This document shows, one piece after another, positions 1 to 7,544 of a DNA stretch of 45,508 nt; within the stretch, counting starts at the first letter, position 1; the number at the start of each line of letters is the position of its first letter. The position numbers and the translations under genes were made by a program. The DNA lies in NCBI RefSeq assembly GCF_015707995.1, contig NZ_JAAGRY010000020.1:1-45508 (forward strand), read 5' to 3'. This DNA is from Microbacterium paulum (GTDB lineage: Bacteria; Actinomycetota; Actinomycetes; Actinomycetales; Microbacteriaceae). The notes below the pieces were generated by a model. It saw only the letters and a list, made by a program, of their open reading frames with translations, made no database searches and had not been told where the DNA came from.

Positions 1-1049
1 CCCTCCGCCTGAGCCTTACGTCGCTCTTCACGCGACGCCCTATCGATAGCCAACAGTGTGTTTCCTTTCGTAAGGAGACCCGGCCCCTTACACACACCAT
101 TTGACACGCTCTCGGCTGCCCCGCTCAATGGCATCACAGGCCGTCCGGCGGGCGCGGCTTCTACTACGTGAGAGGTCAGTCCCGGGCCCACTCCAGCGAA
201 GACTGCCAATTGCTCTCGAAGGGTCTCAAGCAACTCTGCCGGCGCTTCGGAACGGAGGTGATGAAGACGGTTGGGTCCGCGGTCCGCAGCAAACCGATCA
301 CCAAGACTACGCGGCAGATCCGCTCCCGCCAGAATGAGGTGAGAGGGCGGCGTCTTCATCACGATGTCACTGATGTTCCCAAACATTGAGCCGCTCATCG
401 AGTGAACGACTGTTTTCAGTCCAGCCATTCGCCCGGTTCGTTCGATGGCTTCAGGGAGGCGCGGATCCATCAACGCGTGATACTCCGAGAGCAGCACCGT
501 TACGCGCGGGCCATCGGGTTCTCCGATGACGAGACCGGGGATCTTGTCGAACGCTGCGAGCATTCCCCGCGTGCTCGGCACCCAGTCCACCCTGAGTCGA
601 GCATCACGAGGGACATTGTCATCAGCTTCGAGCAACACTGAAAGCTGGGCAACCGCACCCAGACGCTGCCCAGCCGCAGAACCGTCCTCTAGCACGGCGC
701 CAAGGACCACACGGCGAAGCCGACCACCCGCGACCGATCCAAACAGTTCCGCGCCACCATCTTCGTCGAGTGGGGCGTCCGCTACTAGAGGTGCGGATGA
801 GAGGAGAGCCTTCCATGCCTCCGTGGTCAGATGTTGAGGCAGCCCGGGGATCGGTTCGATGAGCATCGCTCGGAGATAGTCGAGGGATGGTCCGCTGGCG
901 GGAAGCGCGAGCGGACCGAATGTCATCGAAGGGTAGGCCTTCTTGCGCTTGACGCCAGCACCAAGGGGATGCCATCGCTCACCAACGGGCGGAGTGCCGG
1001 TCAGAATCAGAGGCGCTCCGACAGGCACGCGGATGTCTACCGCGGCCAT
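1..1049 (-). CDS. unrecognised island protein, partial (C-terminus beyond window)
   Basis: The frame is open from an ATG at 1049 to the left window edge, about 349 codons with no stop, so the protein is longer than seen. The ATG lies 4 bp after the stop of the 321-aa gene, so the two are probably translationally coupled. I recognise no family. The N-terminal part (about residues 1-130) is rich in Gly, Pro and beta-type segments. A middle segment around 165-230 looks like an alpha/beta fold with short hydrophobic strands (VTVLLSE, SHLILAGADLP). The last visible part is charged (ASREERRKAQAEG). No signal peptide or membrane segment is seen. Its function may be linked to the LOTUS-like partner; that is inference only. 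Confidence 0.75.
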   Translation of the reverse strand, partial: MAAVDIRVPVGAPLILTGTPPVGERWHPLGAGVKRKKAYPSMTFGPLALPASGPSLDYLRAMLIEPIPGLPQHLTTEAWKALLSSAPLVADAPLDEDGGAELFGSVAGGRLRRVVLGAVLEDGSAAGQRLGAVAQLSVLLEADDNVPRDARLRVDWVPSTRGMLAAFDKIPGLVIGEPDGPRVTVLLSEYHALMDPRLPEAIERTGRMAGLKTVVHSMSGSMFGNISDIVMKTPPSHLILAGADLPRSLGDRFAADRGPNRLHHLRSEAPAELLETLREQLAVFAGVGPGLTSHVVEAAPAGRPVMPLSGAAESVSNGVCKGPGLLTKGNTLLAIDRASREERRKAQAE

Positions 1050-1053
1050 GGAA

Positions 1054-2019
1054 TCACCCCAGCATGTATTCGAGCGGAATCCGCAGCTTTAGAAGTTCGT
1101 GCAGGGGAAGAGTGCTGAGCACTTCGAGGATGCGCTCCCTCTGGCCCGCGTCGCGGCTGGGATCCACGAGCGCAGATGCGTAGCTCGTGCGCACCGGCGC
1201 ATCCGCAGCTGGGGAGGGCGCAGCCTCCAGATAGATGTCACTCCGCGCGATTCCGTTGTCGCTGGCCCAGCGGTTAGCGGCGGCGAGAGTATTGGCGCGG
1301 AACGACTTTTTCCACCGGCGCTCAACCGTCGGAACTTCGCGAACGGCCGCGTTGAAGCCCGCAGCTGGATCTTCCGTGCGCAGACCCGCCTCAAGCGCAT
1401 CCTTCGTGTCCGAATCGGGCAGATCGCTCGCGAACTGCCTCATCCAATCAATGCGCTGCTCGCGCGATGGCGCGGAGACGGTAACGACACCCTCGGGCAG
1501 CGGGTCCGTCGCGATCCCCGTCAATCTGCTCCGCCGGTCATAGGAATATGTCACCTCGGGGTTCCAGTTCACAAAGGCGCGCCAGAGATCACGACGAAGA
1601 GTCGACCCAAGGCGGACCCGGGCCGTCGTGGGACCTGCCGGACGCAGCTCGACATCATCCGCACCACGCCGCGACGTAATCAGGCCAGCTGCCACTGTTG
1701 CCTCGACAACCTCCCGGAAGGTGCTGAAGGGCGTTACCTCAAGCGAGAATGTGGGCTCAAGTCGACGCATATGCGCTGAGACTCCCGCGGCACGAGTCAC
1801 CCGCCCCCGGTCATGCAGATCCGAAACGGCGCGCGCCGCCAGTTCAACTACGTCCTCAGCCGTGAACTGCCGGGGCGAGACACGCTCGTCCCCGGCAGTC
1901 ACGCTTGAAGTCGTGAGGCGAGGCGTTTGGCTTCCTGACTTCGATGGATGGTTAGCGTCGGTCATGTTGACCTTGGAGCCGGAATTGGGCTCCTCTTGCT
2001 CTCTCATTGAAGCGATCAT
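1054..2019 (-). CDS. OST-HTH/LOTUS-like plus UPF0158-like domain protein
   Basis: 321 aa. I chose the ATG at 2019 because GAGGAG lies 6 nt upstream. A GTG at 2088 would add 23 residues but has no such site. After a disordered, Ser/Thr-rich N-terminus, a segment from about residue 50 to 130 resembles an OST-HTH/LOTUS domain (helix, then AGVSAHMRRLEPTFSLEVTP, then FREVVEATVAAGLI). From about residue 140 on, the pattern matches UPF0158: a YSYDRRSRLTGIA hairpin, an acidic helix, then FNAAVREVP, RRWKKSFR and a final ANRWASDNGI helix. LOTUS domains bind RNA or G-quadruplexes in other systems; the role of UPF0158 is unknown to me. It is the first gene of a two-gene leftward operon. Domain calls rest on eye alignment. 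Confidence 0.8.
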   Translation of the reverse strand: MIASMREQEEPNSGSKVNMTDANHPSKSGSQTPRLTTSSVTAGDERVSPRQFTAEDVVELAARAVSDLHDRGRVTRAAGVSAHMRRLEPTFSLEVTPFSTFREVVEATVAAGLITSRRGADDVELRPAGPTTARVRLGSTLRRDLWRAFVNWNPEVTYSYDRRSRLTGIATDPLPEGVVTVSAPSREQRIDWMRQFASDLPDSDTKDALEAGLRTEDPAAGFNAAVREVPTVERRWKKSFRANTLAAANRWASDNGIARSDIYLEAAPSPAADAPVRTSYASALVDPSRDAGQRERILEVLSTLPLHELLKLRIPLEYMLG

Positions 2020-2107
2020 GCCAAACTCCTCGCGCGTTGAAATACCGCCCCGGTCGTCGCCGGGGTCACGCGAGAAACAGTCAGACACTCATACCTTCCG
2101 CTTTTCG

Positions 2108-2121
2108 CCTAGCAAGCTAGG
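2108..2121. promoter_or_regulatory. inverted repeat CCTAGC-AA-GCTAGG, possible operator
   Basis: Perfect 6-bp arms with a 2-nt centre, immediately downstream (leftward sense) of a TATACA -10-like box at 2127-2122. The position over the expected start of transcription fits a repressor site for the two-gene operon ending beyond base 1. The repressor is unknown. Confidence 0.45.
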
Positions 2122-2127
2122 TGTATA
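2122..2127 (-). promoter_or_regulatory. -10-like box TATACA of the LOTUS-like operon
   Basis: Read leftward the hexamer is TATACA, about 100 bp upstream of the ATG at 2019. The -35 region at 17-18 bp spacing is weak (GAGCTG or AGCTGA), so the promoter may need activation or be of extended type. Confidence 0.35.
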
Positions 2128-2473
2128 CCTCATCGGTCTATGCCTCAGCTCAGAGACCATGCTGACAAGTCTCAAGCGTTGCGATAGTGCGGTCAGTTCG
2201 TAGCCTTGACAAGCAAGACGTCCGTTCCTCACGTGAAATTATACCCAGCGCCACCCACTCCTCCAAGCCCTACGCGAGTAGTGGGCCTGCATCCGACATG
2301 TACGCGGCTTAACGCAGGAACTATCCACACAGCGAACTCAGGGCGGTGCCGACCCGAAACGTCGCTGCTCGCGTGGGTTCGGCTCCAACGATTCGTTAGC
2401 TGGGTTCCTGCCGGATGCCGGGTGTTCTCGACCCGCGGGGCTTGATGCAGTTCGGGATGCTCGGAGGCCTCTC

Positions 2474-2575
2474 GTGATCGTCAACGAAGTCTCAACACCG
2501 GAGATGAAGTGGACGACGACCACGACCTCCGGCGTCACACCGATGGGTTTCACACCGCGCATAACGGTGGTGTGA
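2474..2575 (+). CDS. possible 33-aa small protein
   Basis: A GTG at 2474 with GGAGG 6 nt upstream opens a 33-codon frame rich in Thr and Val (VIVNEVSTPEMKW at the start). Its TGA overlaps the GTG of the next small ORF in a GTGA arrangement, which favours a real translated pair. No family is recognised. It could also act only as a leader peptide for the following gene. Confidence 0.4.
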   Translation: MIVNEVSTPEMKWTTTTTSGVTPMGFTPRITVV

Positions 2576-2841
2576 GCAAATCAGAGATCCAAGTCCAGTT
2601 GTTCGACCACGGCGGCGGTATCGTCGTCGGCACGTCCGACATTCAAGAGGCGCGGATGCGCATGCGGAAACGTATCCAAGAGGAATGGGAGACGTCGAGT
2701 CCGGTCCCTTGGCAGATGTATGACTTCACGTATCGGGAGCCACATGTGGAGCTCGGACGCATCGTCGAGGATCCGGCAGATCTCGACTACGCCCGCTGGG
2801 TGCGCGTCGCGGATGGTGTACCCGCTGTCGTGTGGCGGTGA
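2572..2841 (+). CDS. small hypothetical island protein (89 aa)
   Basis: Starts at a GTG overlapping the stop of the 33-codon ORF. The product begins VSKSEIQVQLFDHGGGIVVG, followed by an acidic/basic helix (IQEARMRMRKRIQEEWE) and a mixed C-terminus ending in PAVVWR. The stop at 2839-2841 lies 1 bp from the stop of the convergent helicase gene, the tight packing expected of two real genes. An upstream in-frame GTG at 2509 would add 21 residues but lacks a ribosome site. Soluble, no cysteines, unknown family. It could be a small regulator or inhibitor linked to the island operon; that is a guess. Confidence 0.5.
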   Translation: MSKSEIQVQLFDHGGGIVVGTSDIQEARMRMRKRIQEEWETSSPVPWQMYDFTYREPHVELGRIVEDPADLDYARWVRVADGVPAVVWR

Positions 2842-2842
2842 G

Positions 2843-4165
2843 TCAGGCTACCTTATGACGGAGCAAGTGGTTGAGAAATTTCGCCTGCGCCTGAATCCCG
2901 TCGACGGTGCTCACATTCTCGTTGAGCCAGACGTCCTCGTTGTCGGGGAACGTGTCGAGCTGCTCCTCGATCCCCGCTCGCCCCACGACGATGCACGCAT
3001 GGCGATGCCGGCTCGTGAGCACGCACAGCCGCCCGGCATCTGCGTGGAACTCGGTGGCATCTCGGCGTCCCGATAGCGGGTGCCAGACTATGACCACCGC
3101 GAACTCACGCCCCTGCAGGCGGTTCGCGGTATCCACGACGACGCTGTCGAGGGGCAAACCGAGCTCCGCGCAGACACGCCGCACCTGGCCGACTACCGCG
3201 GACTTCTGGGAGTTATGCGCCACTCCGACAGCGATCTGAGATGCGCGGAGGGTCCCGATTGCCTCGCCGTCGCGGAGCGTCCCACCCCTGGCCAGCAACT
3301 CGCGCACTACGTCGCCGATGGTCTCCGCGATCTCGAGGTCAACTTCGGGCATCAAAGCCGCCTCGAGCTCGACGAAGGCCCAACCAGTGCTGGCAGCTTG
3401 CAAGACTGTCCGCTGCACGTCACGGTTCATCGCAGCGAGCGGAAACGTCAGGGCGCGTGTTCCGGGAGCCTGCCCGGCTTCGAAAGGTCGGAGGTAAAAG
3501 GCGTCGGAGATGACCGGCGCCGCGCGCTCATCCAATCGCCACGACACCGGCAGCGTGATCTGCGAAGAATTCGGGTGGGTCCGCAGGATGGTTGAGGCCG
3601 CGTTTCCGGTGCTCGGGACGGGGCGGCCCCGGAAGTACCGGTCGTCGGCACTGGTGAACGGATCGAGCTGGCCAGGATCGCCCACGAGCAGCAGACGCGT
3701 CGAGATGCGACCCATATGCAAGAAGGCATCCGAACGCATCTGGTATGCCTCGTCAACGATGACCAGCGGCCATGGTTCGGGGGCCTCCACCGTCGCCCAC
3801 TTGGCACCGGTCGCGACGATGATGTCACACCCAGTGAGGTCGTTGAGGCGTTGTGATCCTGCGATACCGGGGAGCCCTGCGATGTCCGACGGCATGACGT
3901 AAGTCCCGGAGTGCAGACGCCCGATGGTAAGGCCACCGGCGAGCCCATCAGCAACGAACCCTCGGACGAGGTCGTCGGCCTGATGATTTGTCTGAGCCGC
4001 CACCGGCACCCGCACCCCAGTGGCGGCCTGGCGGCGCGCGAGTTCGCGGACGAGAGTGGACTTTCCGGCGCCGGGAGGGCTGTCAACCACGGTGGCTCGC
4101 GGCCCGGACCCCACTGAGTCCCATATCGCTTCGACGGCAGAGCGCGAGGCGTCGGCGGGGTTCAT
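2843..4165 (-). CDS. superfamily 1 DNA/RNA helicase
   Basis: 440 aa. The helicase signature is complete: Walker A PGAGKST (31-37), Walker B VDEAY (137-141), motif III GDPGQLDP (162-169), motif IV VSWR (207-210), motif V TANRLQGREF (346-355) and motif VI LTSRHRH (383-389). The layout resembles compact Upf1/DNA2-like SF1B helicases with AAA_12-type C-terminal motor halves and no extra nuclease domain. It is the last gene of the five-gene operon; its ATG overlaps the stop of the 461-aa gene (ATGA). Together with the Cas4-like nuclease encoded two genes upstream, it could form a DNA2- or AddAB-like unwinding and cutting machine split over separate polypeptides. The helicase call is firm; substrate and partners are inferred. 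Confidence 0.93.
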   Translation of the reverse strand: MNPADASRSAVEAIWDSVGSGPRATVVDSPPGAGKSTLVRELARRQAATGVRVPVAAQTNHQADDLVRGFVADGLAGGLTIGRLHSGTYVMPSDIAGLPGIAGSQRLNDLTGCDIIVATGAKWATVEAPEPWPLVIVDEAYQMRSDAFLHMGRISTRLLLVGDPGQLDPFTSADDRYFRGRPVPSTGNAASTILRTHPNSSQITLPVSWRLDERAAPVISDAFYLRPFEAGQAPGTRALTFPLAAMNRDVQRTVLQAASTGWAFVELEAALMPEVDLEIAETIGDVVRELLARGGTLRDGEAIGTLRASQIAVGVAHNSQKSAVVGQVRRVCAELGLPLDSVVVDTANRLQGREFAVVIVWHPLSGRRDATEFHADAGRLCVLTSRHRHACIVVGRAGIEEQLDTFPDNEDVWLNENVSTVDGIQAQAKFLNHLLRHKVA

Positions 4166-5547
4166 GACGCCTCCAGATCATGGGTCCACGGCACTGTTGC
4201 GAGCTTCTCAACACGATAGAAGCCGGCCTCCGTGAGCCTGCTCGCGAGAAGGGGGTCTCCGACCCGGGGAAGCCGGCCCACTCGTGCAGGCTGATTCGCG
4301 CCGCCGACCACCATGACCTCAACCGGGTCGAAGGCGTCGGCACGCACCGTGCCGATCACCTCGAGGCGAACGTCCGGGAGCGAGTGGAGGTGGAGCTCAT
4401 CCCCCGGCCCGAGATCGCACGCCAGGATAGGCGAGATCGTCAGCCGTGGCCGTAGCTTACGTCCGTCTTTGGCGGTGAGGTTCGCGGCCGTGACAGTGCC
4501 GTCGAGAATTTCCCCCTTGCTTGCGTACCGCGCGAGCACCAGTCGGTCGCTTTGGGCCATCTGCGCCTCCAGGGTCTGTTGGCGGTCCTCATGGCGGGAG
4601 AGGGTGACGGCACTGTCCGTGGGGCGAGGGATAGTGCGGAATCGCGCACCATCGGGCGATCCCATGCGCAGGAGGTGAGCCGTCCGCGAGTCCAGATCGT
4701 CCCGATAACGCTGTGCCGCGTGATCGGACGGCGTTGTGCCCTCGATGATCGTGCGACTGCGCCACAGGTCGTTCCACGCGGGAAGGAGCTGTTCGCGCAG
4801 TTGCTGTTCGTAGAGCCGCCTGTATGTGTCGCGAGTGCCCGACGACGTGGCTCGCCACCGCTTGCTGAATCCCTCCAGATACTCCGCGTCCCAGTTGGGG
4901 TCGGTCAGCGGCCCGGCGGGCGGTTGCTGCTCTCCGCGACGGGCCGCCTGCGGACCGGTGAGACCCGACGGGGGATCCACCCATCCCAGCAGCGCGGCGA
5001 GGTTGAGGTCCTCAGCCGGAAGCTGCCCGGTCTTGAAGTGGAGGGTGAGAACATCGGTGGCAATGTAGACCATGCTCGAACCCGGCGTGATCATGATGTC
5101 CCGCAAGGCGGACAAATTCTTGCCCGCGGTGGGCACAGACTCGGCTACAGCGAACTCGCCTTCCGTCTGGAGGTTGCGCGTCCACCGAGCAACGACGCCG
5201 AGTAGCCACTGTGCTGTGGCGGGGTTGGCGAGCATCAGTTGGGGTCCGTCAGCCTCCTCAAGTCCGCAGGAGTCGAGGTAGTCGTTCAGCGCCGCCCCGA
5301 AGCGGGCGAGAGCGTCGAAGCGCTCAGCGCGGTTACGCGGCTCGGGGATCGCGATGACCGTGGCGGCGTCAGGGTCAGGCTTGTCGCCAAACATGAACGC
5401 GAGGGGCGCGCCCGCATCCCCGGCGAGGTGGTAGCCGACGACCGCGAACGGTCGCTCCACGAGATGAGTGTGCCGGTGAAGAGTTATGGGGACGGCCTTC
5501 TCCGTCTGCGCGGCGAGCAGCGCCTGGTACGCGTCGAGCGTGTCCAT
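4162..5547 (-). CDS. 461-aa island protein of unknown family
   Basis: I do not recognise this protein. It starts at an ATG overlapping the upstream stop by one base (TGATG), and its own stop overlaps the helicase start. Residues 1-130 look like an alpha/beta unit (VVGYHLAG, ATVIAIPEP, FGAALNDYL). Residues about 205-300 are helical and charged with several Trp (NWDAEYLEGFSKRWRA, WNDLWRSR). The last 130 residues are beta-rich, with GPGDELHLHSLPDVRLEVIG, and may be a small barrel of OB or SH3 type. No membrane segment or signal peptide. Its conserved place between the nuclease and helicase genes suggests a structural or specificity subunit of the same complex; this is inference. Confidence 0.85.
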   Translation of the reverse strand: MDTLDAYQALLAAQTEKAVPITLHRHTHLVERPFAVVGYHLAGDAGAPLAFMFGDKPDPDAATVIAIPEPRNRAERFDALARFGAALNDYLDSCGLEEADGPQLMLANPATAQWLLGVVARWTRNLQTEGEFAVAESVPTAGKNLSALRDIMITPGSSMVYIATDVLTLHFKTGQLPAEDLNLAALLGWVDPPSGLTGPQAARRGEQQPPAGPLTDPNWDAEYLEGFSKRWRATSSGTRDTYRRLYEQQLREQLLPAWNDLWRSRTIIEGTTPSDHAAQRYRDDLDSRTAHLLRMGSPDGARFRTIPRPTDSAVTLSRHEDRQQTLEAQMAQSDRLVLARYASKGEILDGTVTAANLTAKDGRKLRPRLTISPILACDLGPGDELHLHSLPDVRLEVIGTVRADAFDPVEVMVVGGANQPARVGRLPRVGDPLLASRLTEAGFYRVEKLATVPWTHDLEAS

Positions 5548-6677
5548 CAGGCTGCCTCCGTCGCTCGCGCATGCGCAGCAGCCGCGCGCTGGAGCATGGC
5601 TGCCAGAGCGTGTTCCGACAGTGAGGCCGGCGTCTGAGCGCCGTGGGCGAGCGCGAGCGCGTCGTCGACGGATGCCACCTCACCGCATGCGCCTGCGACG
5701 GCGGAGCCGAGCCGAGCGGTAGAACGTGCATCCTGCGCCTCGTCACGGCAGATTCGGAACATCGGGCACTGCTGGCAGCCATCCCCAAAGCGGAAGGGCA
5801 GGCGGTCGATCACGTTGCGCGCGTTCTGCACAAGCTCATTTGTGCGCGGAACGCGGGAACCGTAGCTCGGGAGGCTCAGGTCGATGCCAAGATCGGCCAC
5901 GAGTGCTTCGACGTCGGGCACGTGGGCGAGTCGGCGTTGCAGTCGAGCGACCTGCTGCGACACATCGACGAGCAGACCGGCAGGCCGGAAAGTAAGACCT
6001 GAGGGCAGGATGAGCAGGACCTTGGTACCAACCCGGTCGCGGGGATAGCCGAGGTCTTCGGCAAGTTCCTGCAGGCTGAGAATGTGCGCGGCCGCCTCGC
6101 GCGCGGTTTGTCCTACTTTTGCGGGGTCGGCTTCTCCATCGAGATAGTCGAACGTCTTGACCATGACGAGATTCAGCTGCCCAGCTTCGGCGAACGCGAG
6201 AGCGTCTTGTTCGAGCCACGCGACGCGAGGACCGACCCGGAGCGGTGTGGCCGGGTTGATCAGCATGTTGAGCGCGTTCGGATCGCCGTCGAGGATGTGT
6301 CGGATGTGCTGGCGCGTCATCCGCCCACGAAGGGTCTCCTTCGACCCCAGCTGGGCACCGTCTGCAACCTCGGACATGTCGCGCTTGCGCACCTCGGCCA
6401 GCTCGAGTCCGAGGTGCTGACGCCCCAGGGCGAGGATCTGCGCATGCTCGTGGTTCTCGAGAACTCGCTGGAACTGCGCGGCGCGGCTCATCGCTTGGGG
6501 TGACTGTCGGTCGAGAACCCCTGTCACCAGCCCCGCCAGCTTCGTGGTGTCGACGCCGGCGCCATCGAGGATGGCTCGACGGTCACACCCGGGCGCTTCT
6601 ACCACCGCTGCGACCCGACGTGCGGTGAGCCGCACCTCGGGAAATCCGCCCCGCAGTCGGTTGAGACTGTCCATCAT
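5547..6677 (-). CDS. Cas4/AddB-like Fe-S PD-(D/E)XK nuclease candidate
   Basis: 376 aa. One Cys near the N-terminus (C31 in APGCDRRAIL) pairs with a C-terminal CQQCPMFRIC (C301, C304, C310). This C-xn-C-x2-C-x5-C spacing is that of the 4Fe-4S cluster bracketing the nuclease fold of Cas4, AddB and DNA2. Between them, D158 (EQDAL), K174 (LVMVKTFD) and Q190 (KVGQTAREA) sit where the catalytic Asp, the xK residue and the trailing Gln of the RecB-like motif are expected. The Glu of the usual ExK is not obvious (V173), so activity is uncertain. There is no cas1 or cas2 nearby. The start overlaps the preceding stop (ATGA); a second ATG directly follows. Nuclease assignment is by motif reading only. 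Confidence 0.7.
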   Translation of the reverse strand: MMDSLNRLRGGFPEVRLTARRVAAVVEAPGCDRRAILDGAGVDTTKLAGLVTGVLDRQSPQAMSRAAQFQRVLENHEHAQILALGRQHLGLELAEVRKRDMSEVADGAQLGSKETLRGRMTRQHIRHILDGDPNALNMLINPATPLRVGPRVAWLEQDALAFAEAGQLNLVMVKTFDYLDGEADPAKVGQTAREAAAHILSLQELAEDLGYPRDRVGTKVLLILPSGLTFRPAGLLVDVSQQVARLQRRLAHVPDVEALVADLGIDLSLPSYGSRVPRTNELVQNARNVIDRLPFRFGDGCQQCPMFRICRDEAQDARSTARLGSAVAGACGEVASVDDALALAHGAQTPASLSEHALAAMLQRAAAAHARATEAA

Positions 6678-7483
6678 GAAACCCGCCTCCCGACGGCCCC
6701 CAGCGCCGCTACTCCGAACAGTTGCTGTTCGCCTGTCAATTGAGCCCGCGCGCGGGCGGTAGCTGCTGCACGTTCTTCGCGGTCCTCTGGCTCGATAGCC
6801 TCCAGCTCGGCGATGACTGCAGCGTCGACCTCACGCATGGTCGGCGACGCAGCGCGGCCGATGAACGGCATGAGGGACCGTCCGATGGTGACCACGAGCT
6901 TGTCAACGGCGGGCGCCCACGGCGCTTGCGGATTGTCGAGAACGAGCCTCGTGAGCGTTTGCGTCGCCAGCATCACATCCACGCGTGGCGACGCGGGGCC
7001 GATAAGTCGGCGACTCATGTCCCAATCGCTCAGGGCGAGCACGCCGCGCACTGGCGTGTAGCGGTCGAAACTGAGCGCCGGCACGACCAGCTGCGTCTTG
7101 CTCTGCGCGCCGTGCGGGTTCTCGGCATATGCGCGGTAGCTCCGCAGCTCGTCGCGCCGCATCGAGGCCAGCGCGCTCGTGTCGATCACGTAGTCAAATC
7201 GCGCACGCGCAATCTGGGTGACGAACCGAGCCGCGAGCGGACGTTGCACCAGTCTCAGCGTGGAGATCACCTTGACCCGCAACGACGGGCCCGGAGAGAA
7301 CGGAACCTCCGCGACAGGCGGGCGCGTCATTTCGCGCAGGAGCAAAGCACGCTGCTTCTCAAGCTCCTCAACCTCCGCCATCAAGTCGGGCACTGCATCC
7401 ATCCGACCGACGGAGAGCGCATCGCGAACACGCGCGTTCGCCGCGTCTATGGCGTCGAGCACTGTTCGCATGGGACCATTCAT
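6674..7483 (-). CDS. coiled-coil / winged-helix-like island protein
   Basis: 269 aa, no close family recognised. Residues about 1-52 form a likely coiled coil (DLMAEVEELEKQRALLLREM). Residues about 70-170 read like a helix-turn-helix or winged-helix unit (RPLAARFVTQIARARFD, ALASMRRDELRSY, then beta hairpin text). The C-terminal third is helical and ends in a charged stretch with many Ala/Glu/Arg. It follows the methyltransferase gene after 37 bp, and that gap plus the end of the methyltransferase gene carries three about 11-bp repeats, which would suit binding by this protein. The start ATG at 7483 has only a weak ribosome site; an ATG at 7471 is an alternative. Confidence 0.8.
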   Translation of the reverse strand: MNGPMRTVLDAIDAANARVRDALSVGRMDAVPDLMAEVEELEKQRALLLREMTRPPVAEVPFSPGPSLRVKVISTLRLVQRPLAARFVTQIARARFDYVIDTSALASMRRDELRSYRAYAENPHGAQSKTQLVVPALSFDRYTPVRGVLALSDWDMSRRLIGPASPRVDVMLATQTLTRLVLDNPQAPWAPAVDKLVVTIGRSLMPFIGRAASPTMREVDAAVIAELEAIEPEDREERAAATARARAQLTGEQQLFGVAALGAVGRRVS

Positions 7484-7493
7484 AAACTCACGG

Positions 7494-7544
7494 TACCACG
7501 CTTTTCCATGTTTGCCACGTTTATCGGAGAACTACCACGCTTTC
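7494..7544. repeat. three-copy TACCACGCTTT-type repeat
   Basis: Copies TACCACGCTTT at 7494-7504 and 7533-7543 are identical over 11 bases, with a degraded copy TGCCACGTTT at 7513-7522. Copy spacing is 19 and 20 bp, close to two helical turns. The block spans the end of the methyltransferase gene and the gap before the wHTH-like gene, a good place for an autoregulatory operator inside the operon. Confidence 0.6.

Larger units (their letters stand above)
2020..2473. other. gene-free island segment with a promoter-like region
   Basis: No convincing coding frame is visible on either strand. The left end carries a likely promoter for the leftward LOTUS-like operon (TATACA read leftward at 2127-2122) and a 6-bp inverted repeat at 2108-2121. 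A TTGACA at 2206-2211 has no well-spaced -10 partner. The remainder to 2473 shows nothing I can name; it may be the untranslated leader of the small ORFs that follow. Confidence 0.5.

Noticed and set aside
2206..2211. TTGACA as a -35 box
   Set aside because: The nearest -10-like hexamer TATACC is 28 bp away, too far for a standard promoter.
5547..6677. CRISPR-associated Cas4
   Set aside because: The Fe-S pattern fits, but there is no array or other cas gene in the window, so I call it Cas4-like only.
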